Part shown: piece by piece, positions 1-5,275 of the stretch | How the letters are laid out: every line of letters begins with the position of its first letter | Position numbering within the stretch: position 1 is the stretch's first letter | Origin: Demequinaceae bacterium UBA4004 | GTDB lineage: Bacteria; Actinomycetota; Actinomycetes; Actinomycetales; Demequinaceae | DNA length: 6,075 bases | Assembly (NCBI GenBank): GCA_002384765.1 | Contig: DGBM01000277.1 | Location: 3,588-9,662, forward strand | Direction of reading: 5' to 3' | Position numbers and translations under genes: made by a program | The notes under the pieces: model-generated | Told to the model about the DNA's origin: nothing | The model's database searches: none | What the model saw: only the letters and a program-made list of their open reading frames with translations

Positions 1-146
1 GTGTCGATGAGATTGCCGCCGGATTCGAGGTAGTCGTCAATGATGGCGTGCGATGTCGCCTCGTCGGCCTCCGCGCCGAAGGTCATGGTTCCCAGAGCGA
101 ACGTCGACACGACGGCTCCGCTGTTTCCGAGGGTTCGATAGTGCAT
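1..146 (-). CDS. Aldo/keto reductase, N-terminal part (runs off the left edge)
   Basis: Aldo/keto reductases are cytosolic NADPH-dependent TIM-barrel enzymes that reduce aldehydes and ketones or oxidise sugars. Only the first 48 residues are in the window. They begin MHYRTLGNSGAVVSTFALGT, continue with the family's GTMTFG turn (residues 19-24), and end in GGNLID, which in the family leads into the DTAxxYG segment holding the active-site Asp and Tyr. The catalytic Tyr and Lys lie outside the window. The start is ATG at 146, because AAGGA (154-158 on the plus strand) sits 7 bases upstream. An in-frame ATG 18 bases further up (164) would swallow that ribosome site and is less likely. The family call is firm from the N-terminal motif. 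The substrate cannot be told. Confidence 0.85.
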   Translation of the reverse strand, partial: MHYRTLGNSGAVVSTFALGTMTFGAEADEATSHAIIDDYLESGGNLID

Positions 147-153
147 CGGGGTG

Positions 154-158
154 TCCTT
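154..158 (-). promoter_or_regulatory. Ribosome binding site of the aldo/keto reductase
   Basis: AAGGA on the minus strand, 7 bases before the ATG at 146. It decides between the two in-frame ATG codons at 146 and 164 in favour of 146, which also matches where the family's proteins usually begin (MxYRxLGxSG). Confidence 0.6.
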
Positions 159-183
159 ATCCATTGAACGCATCGATCCGGGG

Positions 184-264
184 TCAATGCCAGGAGTGTT
201 GCGCGTTGTAGCCGAGCATACGGCGTGCCTTGTCGATCGACAGCGACGTGTGACTGGCGGACCC
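184..264 (-). pseudogene. Remnant of the C-terminus of an NAD-dependent epimerase/dehydratase (SDR)
   Basis: On the minus strand a 26-codon stretch ends in a TGA at 184-186. It contains SHTSLSIDKARRMLGYNAQH followed by SWH. The pattern 'S(I/L)DKAR..LGY.P..SW' is the usual end of extended short-chain dehydrogenases that act on nucleotide sugars: NAD-dependent epimerases/dehydratases with a Rossmann fold. An in-frame TAG (265-267) cuts it off upstream, and no further epimerase-like sequence is visible in any frame beyond it, so more than 90% of the gene is missing. It lies 37 bases before the aldo/keto reductase in the same orientation, suggesting the two once formed a sugar or carbonyl oxidoreductase operon. 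The family assignment rests on about 22 residues. Confidence 0.5.
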
Positions 265-469
265 CTACCCCAGCTGCGGCGGCGAGCGCGCACTCCGGAT
301 CGCTCAGAACGGCAGCCCGTCGCCGACAAAGCGAGCGCCACCTCGTATCCGCCTCGGTCTGCTCTACCTGGACATCCGCTCGAGCGGCGGCTTCGCCGTC
401 GGATTGGACCTCAACGCCGGCCGTGGACCATCGGCACTCGCAGTGTCGCAGTGGCCGAACGAGATGTGA
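254..469 (+). pseudogene. Possible decayed coding fragment, unrecognised
   Basis: This frame is open between TGA 251-253 and TGA 467-469 (71 codons) but has no ATG, GTG or TTG with a ribosome site near its left end. Its second half reads like real protein: RLGLLYLDIRSSGGFAVGLD, then LNAGRGPSALAVSQWPNEM. Most codons there end in G or C, as in the true genes of this window. The first half is Pro/Arg/Ser-rich and overlaps the epimerase remnant on the other strand, so only the right half is a candidate for genuine ancestry. I do not recognise a family. It may be the 3' end of a lost gene or chance openness in GC-rich DNA. Confidence 0.2.
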
Positions 470-743
470 GCAGATCGTCGCAACAAACGGAACGCTGACA
501 TTGAACGCGACGTGAAAACTCAAACGATTGACGCCCCACTGTTTCAGGATCACAGCCAGGCATGCGCCAACAGCAACTCGTAGCCAACGACCAACCGGAC
601 GTATCGGCTAGGTGCAGGACTGCCATTGTGACTGAGCGCGTTGCCGCTGACGCGGTGAAGCGGATCTCCGGCCAACAGGGGTCCCGCGTTGGAAGGTGGT
701 ACCGGGTTGACTAGCGGTAGGCCGCGTCGGCGGTTCGCGTGTA
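265..743. other. Gene-poor stretch with no convincing intact gene
   Basis: About 480 bases between the epimerase remnant and the small membrane ORF. Apart from the fragment ending at 469, it holds only short open frames without credible ribosome sites. One is a 50-codon plus-strand frame (562-714) ending RISGQQGSRVGRWYRVD. No tRNA, IS end, long inverted repeat or CRISPR repeat is visible. Bases 475-545 are more AT-rich than the surroundings, as in a true intergenic region. The stretch looks like a graveyard of former genes, not a functional locus. Confidence 0.4.
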
Positions 744-899
744 TTAGCTGCTGTGCATGGACCTAGCGAGCCACACGACTCCCTGGTGGATCGCCACTCC
801 GACGCCGATGATGGCCAGTCCGAGGATCGCGGCGCCCACGACAGGCACCGGCTTCCACCACCGACCCGTGAACACACCGGAGATGACCACCGTCGGCAT
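744..899 (-). CDS. Small single-pass membrane protein, hypothetical
   Basis: A 51-residue frame starting MPTVVISGVFTGRWWKPVPV and ending SMHSS, with TAA at 744-746. A strongly hydrophobic segment, about residues 17-45 (PVPVVGAAILGLAIIGVGVA onward), forms one membrane helix, preceded by the basic-aromatic RWWK and followed by the short tail LARSMHSS. Almost every codon ends in G or C, as in the established genes, which argues that it is or was coding. The frame stays open 11 codons upstream of the ATG (…TWRPTAPA) to a TGA, but holds no better start. No clear ribosome site precedes the ATG at 899, so it may be the 3' remnant of a longer membrane protein. No family is recognised. It is divergent from the reductase at 1102. 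Confidence 0.45.
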   Translation of the reverse strand: MPTVVISGVFTGRWWKPVPVVGAAILGLAIIGVGVAIHQGVVWLARSMHSS

Positions 900-1024
900 A
901 GCGGGGGCCGTCGGTCGCCACGTGCCCTCTGTTCACGACACGCCGCCAACGATCGACCCCGGATCGAGCGGCCGCACCTTCCTTTGCGTGGGCCGGGCGG
1001 GGTGCGTCACCGTGAGGTGGGCGG

Positions 1025-1030
1025 TAAGAT
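1025..1030 (+). promoter_or_regulatory. Possible -10 hexamer for the dihydrofolate-reductase-family gene
   Basis: TAAGAT matches TANNNT at 5 or 6 of the positions of TATAAT-like boxes and lies about 70 bases upstream of the GTG at 1102. There is no good -35 hexamer 16-18 bases before it, so this is a weak call. Confidence 0.25.
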
Positions 1031-1090
1031 TCACTTCGCCACCACGAGTCCCTCGCGGCGACTCGCCAATGTCCCAAGCCGCGATTGCTT

Positions 1091-1095
1091 GGAGG
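1091..1095 (+). promoter_or_regulatory. Ribosome binding site fixing the GTG start at 1102
   Basis: GGAGG ends 6 bases before the GTG at 1102. It supports that codon as the start over the far upstream ATG at 757, which would add 115 unrelated residues and overlap the membrane ORF on the other strand. Confidence 0.75.
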
Positions 1096-1101
1096 TCTCC
1101 G

Positions 1102-1707
1102 GTGCGAGACACCACTTGTCACATGTCGATCTCGCTCGACGGCTTCGTCGCGGGGCGGGACCAGAGCCGAGAGAATCCGCTGGGGAAACGCGGCCTCGAG
1201 ATCCACCGCTGGCACCTTGGCGAGACGCGCGAGAATGAAGCCGACGCCATGGCCGAAGCCTGGCTCATGCGGCCGCGCGGCGCATACGTCATGGGAAGAA
1301 ACATGTTCGGGCCGGTCCGGGGCGAATGGGACGACGACTGGGACGGGTGGTGGGGGCCGGAGCCTCCGTATCACGCGCCCGTCTTCATACTCACCCACCA
1401 TGCCCGCAAGTCGATCGAGATGCAGGGCGGCACGAGTTTTCACTTCGTCACCGAGGGCTTCGCTGCCGCCTACGCGCAGGCGCGCGAAGCTGCGGGGGAG
1501 AGTGGTGTCGACATTGCCGGGGGCGCGGCGACCGTCCGGCAGGCTCTCGCTGCCGGAGTGATCGATGAACTCGCGCTCGACGTGGTCCCCATCCTGCTCG
1601 GGTCCGGCGAGCGGATCTTCGACGGAGCAGAGTCATTCGCGTTCGAGCCGGTCGAGGTGCTCAATTCTCCGCTCGCGACGCACATCCGATACCGGCGCGC
1701 GACGTAG
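1102..1707 (+). CDS. Dihydrofolate reductase family protein (RibD C-terminal-like)
   Basis: A 201-residue cytosolic oxidoreductase of the RibD_C/dihydrofolate-reductase-like superfamily (Pfam PF01872). In riboflavin synthesis such domains reduce a pyrimidine ribosyl intermediate with NADPH; many stand-alone members have no known substrate. Motifs in order: HMSISLDGFVAG (7-18), the family's hallmark first strand; ENPLG (24-28); YVMGRNMF (62-69); PVFILTHH (93-100); DIAGGAATVRQAL (137-149), the Gly-rich cofactor loop; and DELALDVVPILLGSGERIF (155-173), the conserved C-terminal strand. Length is normal for the stand-alone family. It is not a classical folate-pathway FolA by sequence and lacks the RibD deaminase domain. 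The GTG start is set by GGAGG 6 bases upstream and yields the usual short lead-in before HMSISLDG. It stands alone, convergent with the hypothetical gene at 1742-2041. Confidence 0.88.
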   Translation: MRDTTCHMSISLDGFVAGRDQSRENPLGKRGLEIHRWHLGETRENEADAMAEAWLMRPRGAYVMGRNMFGPVRGEWDDDWDGWWGPEPPYHAPVFILTHHARKSIEMQGGTSFHFVTEGFAAAYAQAREAAGESGVDIAGGAATVRQALAAGVIDELALDVVPILLGSGERIFDGAESFAFEPVEVLNSPLATHIRYRRAT

Positions 1708-1741
1708 CGCGACCGCCTCGACTCGTCCACGCCGCACGATG

Positions 1742-2041
1742 CTAGAAGTCGAACCTGGCGTCCTTCCCCACCGAACGAGGCCTCACGAAGCGTCCCGCCT
1801 GCGCCTTCGCGAGTAAGCCATCCACCTTCAGAATGTCGTCGGTCCCCATGCCCAGTTCTCGGAGCCTCGCGCCGAACGCCGTCCGGTCAACGGCCATCCA
1901 TTCTTCGCGAGCGCTGTTCAGATCGGCTTTCAGTTTGTCGACGTCGCCCGAGTGAAGGCGGTCGCTGTCACCACTCGCCGCTTGAGCCAAGACCCCTGCG
2001 ACCTTCTCAGCCCGTTCGGGAAGTCCCTTGGTCTCATCCAT
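1742..2041 (-). CDS. Hypothetical 99-residue protein
   Basis: No family recognised. The protein starts MDETKGLPERAEKVAGVLAQ and ends GKDARFDF. It is highly charged but close to neutral overall, has no signal peptide, membrane segment or cysteine, and looks mostly alpha-helical (repeated runs such as VDKLKADLNSAREEW, 35-49, and DDILKVDGLLAKAQ, 68-81), so it is probably a small soluble protein. There is no Shine-Dalgarno sequence before ATG 2041. An in-frame GTG at 2062 would add 7 residues (VNVSLNP) and also lacks one. Both lie 6-7 bases downstream of a TANNNT hexamer on the minus strand (TACGTT for the GTG, TAGTTT for the ATG), so either could be a leaderless start. It diverges from the metallopeptidase unit. 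The GC-ending codon bias and clean frame support a real gene. Confidence 0.6.
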   Translation of the reverse strand: MDETKGLPERAEKVAGVLAQAASGDSDRLHSGDVDKLKADLNSAREEWMAVDRTAFGARLRELGMGTDDILKVDGLLAKAQAGRFVRPRSVGKDARFDF

Positions 2042-2068
2042 GGGGTTCAAACTAACATTCACCGCCGC

Positions 2069-2074
2069 AACGTA
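2069..2074 (-). promoter_or_regulatory. Possible -10 box for the minus-strand hypothetical gene, overlapping the opposite -10
   Basis: TACGTT on the minus strand lies 6 bases before the in-frame GTG at 2062. That spacing would put the transcript start on the GTG itself. It shares bases 2073-2074 with the plus-strand TAGCCT, so RNA polymerase could hardly occupy both directions at once. A second candidate, TAGTTT, lies 7 bases before ATG 2041. No good -35 is seen. Confidence 0.3.
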
Positions 2075-2087
2075 GCCTGGGCAGATC
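2073..2087 (+). promoter_or_regulatory. -10 box (TAGCCT) of the leader ORF and metallopeptidase unit
   Basis: TAGCCT at 2073-2078 fits the actinobacterial TANNNT -10 consensus. It is embedded in CGTAGCCTGGG, the same 11-mer found before ftsK at 2583-2593, and the distance to the following ATG (9 bases) is also the same. A start 7 bases after the box would fall on A2085, giving a leader of about 0-3 bases. The -35 region shows no clear match. Confidence 0.45.
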
Positions 2088-2174
2088 ATGATGAAGCGAC
2101 GCAGTCCACACACGCGGGGAGCAACGAGCGCACAGCGCCCGCGCCTGAGCGCACGCTCCAAGGAGGACAAGTGA
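2088..2174 (+). CDS. Putative 28-codon basic leader ORF upstream of the metallopeptidase
   Basis: Starts ATGATGAAGCGACGC (MMKRRSPHTRG…) and ends …SARSKEDK with TGA at 2172-2174. The peptide is rich in Arg/Lys/His/Ser, with no hydrophobic stretch. Two facts support translation. A TAGCCT -10 box lies 9 bases before the ATG, exactly as for ftsK. The stop codon also overlaps the metallopeptidase start in a GTGA junction, with AAGGAGG (2160-2166) inside the leader's last codons, which is the usual layout for translational coupling. No similarity to a known attenuator peptide is visible: there is no run of one amino-acid codon and no terminator hairpin. It could equally be untranslated 5' leader. 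Confidence 0.35.
   Translation: MMKRRSPHTRGATSAQRPRLSARSKEDK
2160..2166 (+). promoter_or_regulatory. Strong Shine-Dalgarno sequence for the metallopeptidase
   Basis: AAGGAGG ends 4 bases before GTG 2171. It decides for GTG 2171 over the in-frame ATG at 2186, which has no ribosome site. Confidence 0.7.
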
Positions 2175-2539
2175 GCCGGATCACGATGTCTCACGAGGAG
2201 TTTGAGGGACTCGTGAGGGACGCCATGGATGCCCTTCCGGAGTGGACCATCCCCACGCTTGAGGAGTTCGCGGTGCTCGTGGAGGACGCGCCCGCGCCGG
2301 GCTCCACGCGCCCAGGGACCACCCTGCTGGGCCTGTATCGCGGGATCCCGGCGACCGCTCACGGCGGCCGGGTGCCGGGCTCGATGCCCAGCACCATCAC
2401 CCTGTACAGGCTGCCCATCCTTGCGGCGTGCGCCAGCCGAGAGGACGTCGCGCCACGCGTGCTCAAAGTGCTGGGCCACGAGGTGGGCCACGCGATGGGA
2501 ATCCCCGAAGCGGAACTGCGCGAGCTCGGCTGGTACTAG
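2171..2539 (+). CDS. Zincin-like metallopeptidase family protein (HExxH, PF06262 type)
   Basis: A 122-residue putative zinc-dependent peptidase of the small 'possibl zinc metallopeptidase' family (formerly DUF1025, Pfam PF06262 Zincin_1). It has no signal peptide or membrane segment, so it is presumably cytosolic. Features: MSHEEFEGLVRDAMDALP (6-23), the typical N-terminal helix; FAVLVEDAP (33-41); LLGLYRGIP (52-60); the strand PSTITLYRLPIL (73-84); and HEVGHAMG (103-110), the zinc/catalytic HExxHxxG motif with H103, E104 and H107. It ends LRELGWY, the usual C-terminal end of the family. Length is normal. The substrate is unknown for the family. The gene follows the leader ORF with a GTGA overlap and is separated from ftsK by 60 bases containing ftsK's own promoter-like sequence. 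Family call firm, activity inferred. Confidence 0.88.
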   Translation: MSRITMSHEEFEGLVRDAMDALPEWTIPTLEEFAVLVEDAPAPGSTRPGTTLLGLYRGIPATAHGGRVPGSMPSTITLYRLPILAACASREDVAPRVLKVLGHEVGHAMGIPEAELRELGWY

Positions 2540-2560
2540 GTGCGTATCCCGGGGCGCCTC

Positions 2561-2597
2561 CTGACCGCAGTCTGCCTCGCGTCGTAGCCTGGGGGCA
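2561..2597 (+). promoter_or_regulatory. Putative ftsK promoter giving a leaderless or near-leaderless transcript
   Basis: A -35-like CTGACC (2561-2566) and a -10 TAGCCT (2585-2590) are separated by 18 bases. The predicted start is about A2597, leaving only 3 bases before ATG 2600, and a start on A2600 itself would be leaderless. There is no purine-rich ribosome site except GGGGG at 2591-2595, which lies upstream of the predicted start and so would not be in the RNA. Confidence 0.5.
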
Positions 2598-2599
2598 CT

Positions 2600-5275
2600 A
2601 TGGCTCAGTCTCGCCCCACGCGCTCACGCACCACCACGTCCACGTCGACGGGGCGTGCGCCCGCGCGCAAGAACTCCCGCAGCAGGGCCCCGGCCCGTAA
2701 GCGGCAGACGTCGGCGTGGCCGGTGCGCGCCCTCAAGGGCGTTGGCGCCGGCTCCGCCCGTCTGGTGGGCGGGGGTGTGCGGCGCCTGGGTCAGGGGGCT
2801 CGCGACGTTCCGCACGAGGTACGGCGCGACGGCCTCGCGCTGGTCCTGATCATCGCGGCCATCCTGGTGTCCGCGAGCGAGTGGTTCCAGCTCGACAACT
2901 GGTTTGGCCACGTGATGCACCGCATCGCTGCGGGCACGTTCGGCGTGATGGCGCTGGTGCTGCCCGTGCTGCTGGTCGCGATGGCGATCCGCCTGTTCCG
3001 CACGCCTCAGGAGGGCGACGCCAACTATCGGATCGTGTTCGGTTCCGTGCTGCTGTCGCTCGCCGTGGGCGGCATCATCCACATCGCGAACGAGGCGCCG
3101 TCGCCAGCCGACGGCCTGGCGCCCGTGCAGGAGGCCGGCGGCATCGTGGGCTTCCTGGTGGGCACCCCGCTGGCGCAACTCGTGACACCACCGCTCGCCA
3201 TCACCGTTCTGGCGCTCTTGGCGATCGCGTTCACCCTGTTCGTCATCGGCAAACCGCTACGCGAGGTGATCTCCGGCGCCACGCGTCTGGTGCGTGGGCT
3301 GTGGTCCGGCCGCGGCAGCCACTCCGACGACGACGACCTCGACCTGCCGGAGCACGGCACGCTGGAGCCCAAGAAGCGCGCCAGCCTGCGCCAGAAGGCC
3401 GCCGATGCCCGGCGTCGGCGCCTCGAGGGCGGCTACGAGGCCGACGAGGCCTTCGCGTCCGCCGCCACGCGCGAGCACAGCGACTTCGAAAACCTGGTGC
3501 ACCCCGGCGCCCCTGGCCACGAGAACACCCCCACGCAAGAAGACCCCACGGTCCCCACGCCGATGCACGGCTCGCCGCGGCACGGCACGGGCGCCCACGC
3601 CGTCGTCTCTCCCTACGCATCGTCCGGCGACCCGGAACTGGACGCCATGGACGCGGCCGATGCCGACTCCCAGAAGACCACCAAGATCGAGCGCACCCCG
3701 CCGCCCACCACCGTGGTTCCGGCAGGGGAGCAGGGCCAATTGGAGAACTCCAACCCCTACGTGCTGCCCGCGCTCGAGGTGCTCGCCAAGGGCGCGCCCC
3801 ACAAGACCCGGTCCAGCGCCAATGACCGCGTGGTCGAGTCGCTCACCAGCGTGCTGAACCAGTTTGGCGTGGACGCGACCGTCACCGGCTTCATGCGCGG
3901 ACCCACGGTCACGCGCTACGAGGTGGAACTGGGCCAGGGCGTCAAGGTCGAGAAGATCACCCAACTGTCCAAGAACATCGCCTACGCGGTGGCCAGCCCG
4001 GACATCCGGATCCTGTCGCCCATCCCGGGCAAGATGGCGATCGGCATCGAAATTCCGAACACGGACCGCGAGACCGTCTCCCTGGGCGACGTGCTGCGCT
4101 CCCCGGTGGCATTCAAGAACGACCACCCCATGGCGATCGGCATCGGCAAGGACGTCGAGGGCGGCTACGTGATGGCCAACCTGGCGAAGATGCCCCACCT
4201 GCTGGTGGCGGGCGCCACTGGCGCCGGCAAGTCGTCCTTTGTGAACTCGATGATCACGTCCATCCTGATGCGCGCCACGCCTCAAGAGGTGCGCATGGTG
4301 CTGGTGGACCCCAAGCGCGTGGAACTCAGTATTTACGAGGGCATCCCACACCTCATCACTCCCATCATCACCGACCCCAAGAAGGCCGCGCAGGCCCTCG
4401 AGTGGGTGGTAAAAGAGATGGATACCAGGTACGACGACCTCGCGATGTTCGGCTACAAGCACATCGATGACTTTAACAAGGCGGTGCGCGCGGGCAAGGT
4501 CAAGCCGCTGCCGGGCTCCGAGCGCCGCATCACCACATACCCGTACCTGCTGGTGATCGTGGACGAGCTGGCCGACCTCATGATGGTGGCCCCGCGCGAC
4601 GTGGACGACTCGATCCAGCGCATCACCCAGTTGGCGCGTGCCGCGGGCATTCACCTGGTGCTGGCCACCCAGCGACCGTCCGTGGACATCGTCACCGGCA
4701 CCATCAAGGCCAACGTGCCGTCGCGCCTCGCCTTCGCCACCTCGTCGCTCGCCGACTCGCGCGTGGTGCTCGACATGCCCGGCGCCGAAAAGCTGATCGG
4801 CCAGGGCGATGCGCTGTTCCTGCCCATGGGCGAGTCCAAGCCGATGCGCGTTCAAGGGGCGTGGGTCACCGAGTCCGAGATTCACGCCGCGGTCGAGCAC
4901 GTGAAGACGCAGGCTCAGCCGCAGTTCAGGGACGATGTGGTGGTGGTGGGCAACCAGGCCAAGGTGGCGGAAGACATCGGCGGCGATTTGGACGATCTGC
5001 TGGCCGCAGCGGAACTGGTCATCACCACCCAGTTGGGTTCCACCTCCATGCTGCAGCGCAAACTGCGGGTTGGCTTCGCCAAGGCGGGTCGCCTCATGGA
5101 TCTTCTCGAAAGCCGCGAGATTGTCGGCCCGTCTCAGGGTTCGAAAGCACGTGAGGTATTCGTCACTGCCGACGAACTGGTCTCCACGTTGGCTATTCTG
5201 CGGGGCACTTCCTCCGATACGGTGAGTGACACCCGTTTACCAGAACCTGAGGACGGACCATGGGAGGACTCCTAG
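2600..5275 (+). CDS. ftsK: DNA translocase FtsK/SpoIIIE
   Basis: Septum-located ATP-driven pump that clears chromosomal DNA from the closing division septum. 891 residues, complete. Order: Ser/Thr/Arg-rich basic cytosolic tail (1-70); membrane helices about 79-96, 108-132, 145-163 and 199-216, with an extra hydrophobic stretch 180-195; a short charged linker (220-385) with the acidic patch DDDDLDLPE (243-251), much shorter than the E. coli linker; the motor alpha domain (about 390-500); the RecA-like beta domain with Walker A GATGAGKS (538-545), Walker B LLVIVDELADL (650-660; D655, E656) and the LATQRPSVDIVTG motif (688-700); and the gamma winged-helix DNA reader (about 800-860), with STSMLQRKLRVGFAKAGRLM (814-833). 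The ATG at 2600 has no Shine-Dalgarno sequence but sits 9 bases after a TAGCCT box, so a leaderless start is likely. Its stop overlaps the PAS gene by 16 bases. Confidence 0.97.
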   Translation: MAQSRPTRSRTTTSTSTGRAPARKNSRSRAPARKRQTSAWPVRALKGVGAGSARLVGGGVRRLGQGARDVPHEVRRDGLALVLIIAAILVSASEWFQLDNWFGHVMHRIAAGTFGVMALVLPVLLVAMAIRLFRTPQEGDANYRIVFGSVLLSLAVGGIIHIANEAPSPADGLAPVQEAGGIVGFLVGTPLAQLVTPPLAITVLALLAIAFTLFVIGKPLREVISGATRLVRGLWSGRGSHSDDDDLDLPEHGTLEPKKRASLRQKAADARRRRLEGGYEADEAFASAATREHSDFENLVHPGAPGHENTPTQEDPTVPTPMHGSPRHGTGAHAVVSPYASSGDPELDAMDAADADSQKTTKIERTPPPTTVVPAGEQGQLENSNPYVLPALEVLAKGAPHKTRSSANDRVVESLTSVLNQFGVDATVTGFMRGPTVTRYEVELGQGVKVEKITQLSKNIAYAVASPDIRILSPIPGKMAIGIEIPNTDRETVSLGDVLRSPVAFKNDHPMAIGIGKDVEGGYVMANLAKMPHLLVAGATGAGKSSFVNSMITSILMRATPQEVRMVLVDPKRVELSIYEGIPHLITPIITDPKKAAQALEWVVKEMDTRYDDLAMFGYKHIDDFNKAVRAGKVKPLPGSERRITTYPYLLVIVDELADLMMVAPRDVDDSIQRITQLARAAGIHLVLATQRPSVDIVTGTIKANVPSRLAFATSSLADSRVVLDMPGAEKLIGQGDALFLPMGESKPMRVQGAWVTESEIHAAVEHVKTQAQPQFRDDVVVVGNQAKVAEDIGGDLDDLLAAAELVITTQLGSTSMLQRKLRVGFAKAGRLMDLLESREIVGPSQGSKAREVFVTADELVSTLAILRGTSSDTVSDTRLPEPEDGPWEDS
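5249..5253 (+). promoter_or_regulatory. Ribosome binding site of the PAS protein, inside ftsK
   Basis: GAGGA ends 6 bases before ATG 5260 and lies in the last codons of ftsK. It supports this ATG as the start and implies translation coupled to ftsK. Confidence 0.65.

Noticed and set aside
376..387. Perfect 12-base palindrome CCGCTCGAGCGG
   Set aside because: Short palindromes are common in GC-rich DNA. It is not placed near a promoter, and no second copy was seen.
83..553. 156-codon minus-strand frame
   Set aside because: It overlaps the aldo/keto reductase start and the epimerase remnant in a different frame and has no ribosome site or motif.
562..714. 50-codon plus-strand frame ending GRWYRVD
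   Set aside because: No usable ribosome site before ATG 562, mixed third-position use and no known motif. A GTG at 628 with AGGA 8 bases upstream gives only 28 codons. Not enough to call a gene.
757..1101. N-terminal extension of the dihydrofolate-reductase-family protein by 115 residues
   Set aside because: The extension has no family similarity, runs antisense to the membrane ORF, and GGAGG points to the GTG at 1102, where the family's proteins begin.
763..1443. 226-codon open frame on the minus strand
   Set aside because: Its composition (Arg/Pro/His) is that of a shadow frame, and it overlaps both the reductase and the membrane ORF in other frames.
1696..1711. Possible hairpin CGCGC-GACGTA-GCGCG at the end of the reductase gene
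   Set aside because: The stem is only 5 bp, overlaps the stop codon and has no T-run, so a terminator is not supported.
1952..2170. Upstream extension of the metallopeptidase frame to ATG 1952
   Set aside because: It would run antisense through the hypothetical gene and the promoter region. AAGGAGG and the family's usual N-terminus support GTG 2171.
3257..4900. 547-codon open frame on the minus strand
   Set aside because: It lies wholly antisense to the FtsK motor domain, is rich in His/Gly/Arg/Val as expected from mirrored GC-biased codons, and shows no motif.
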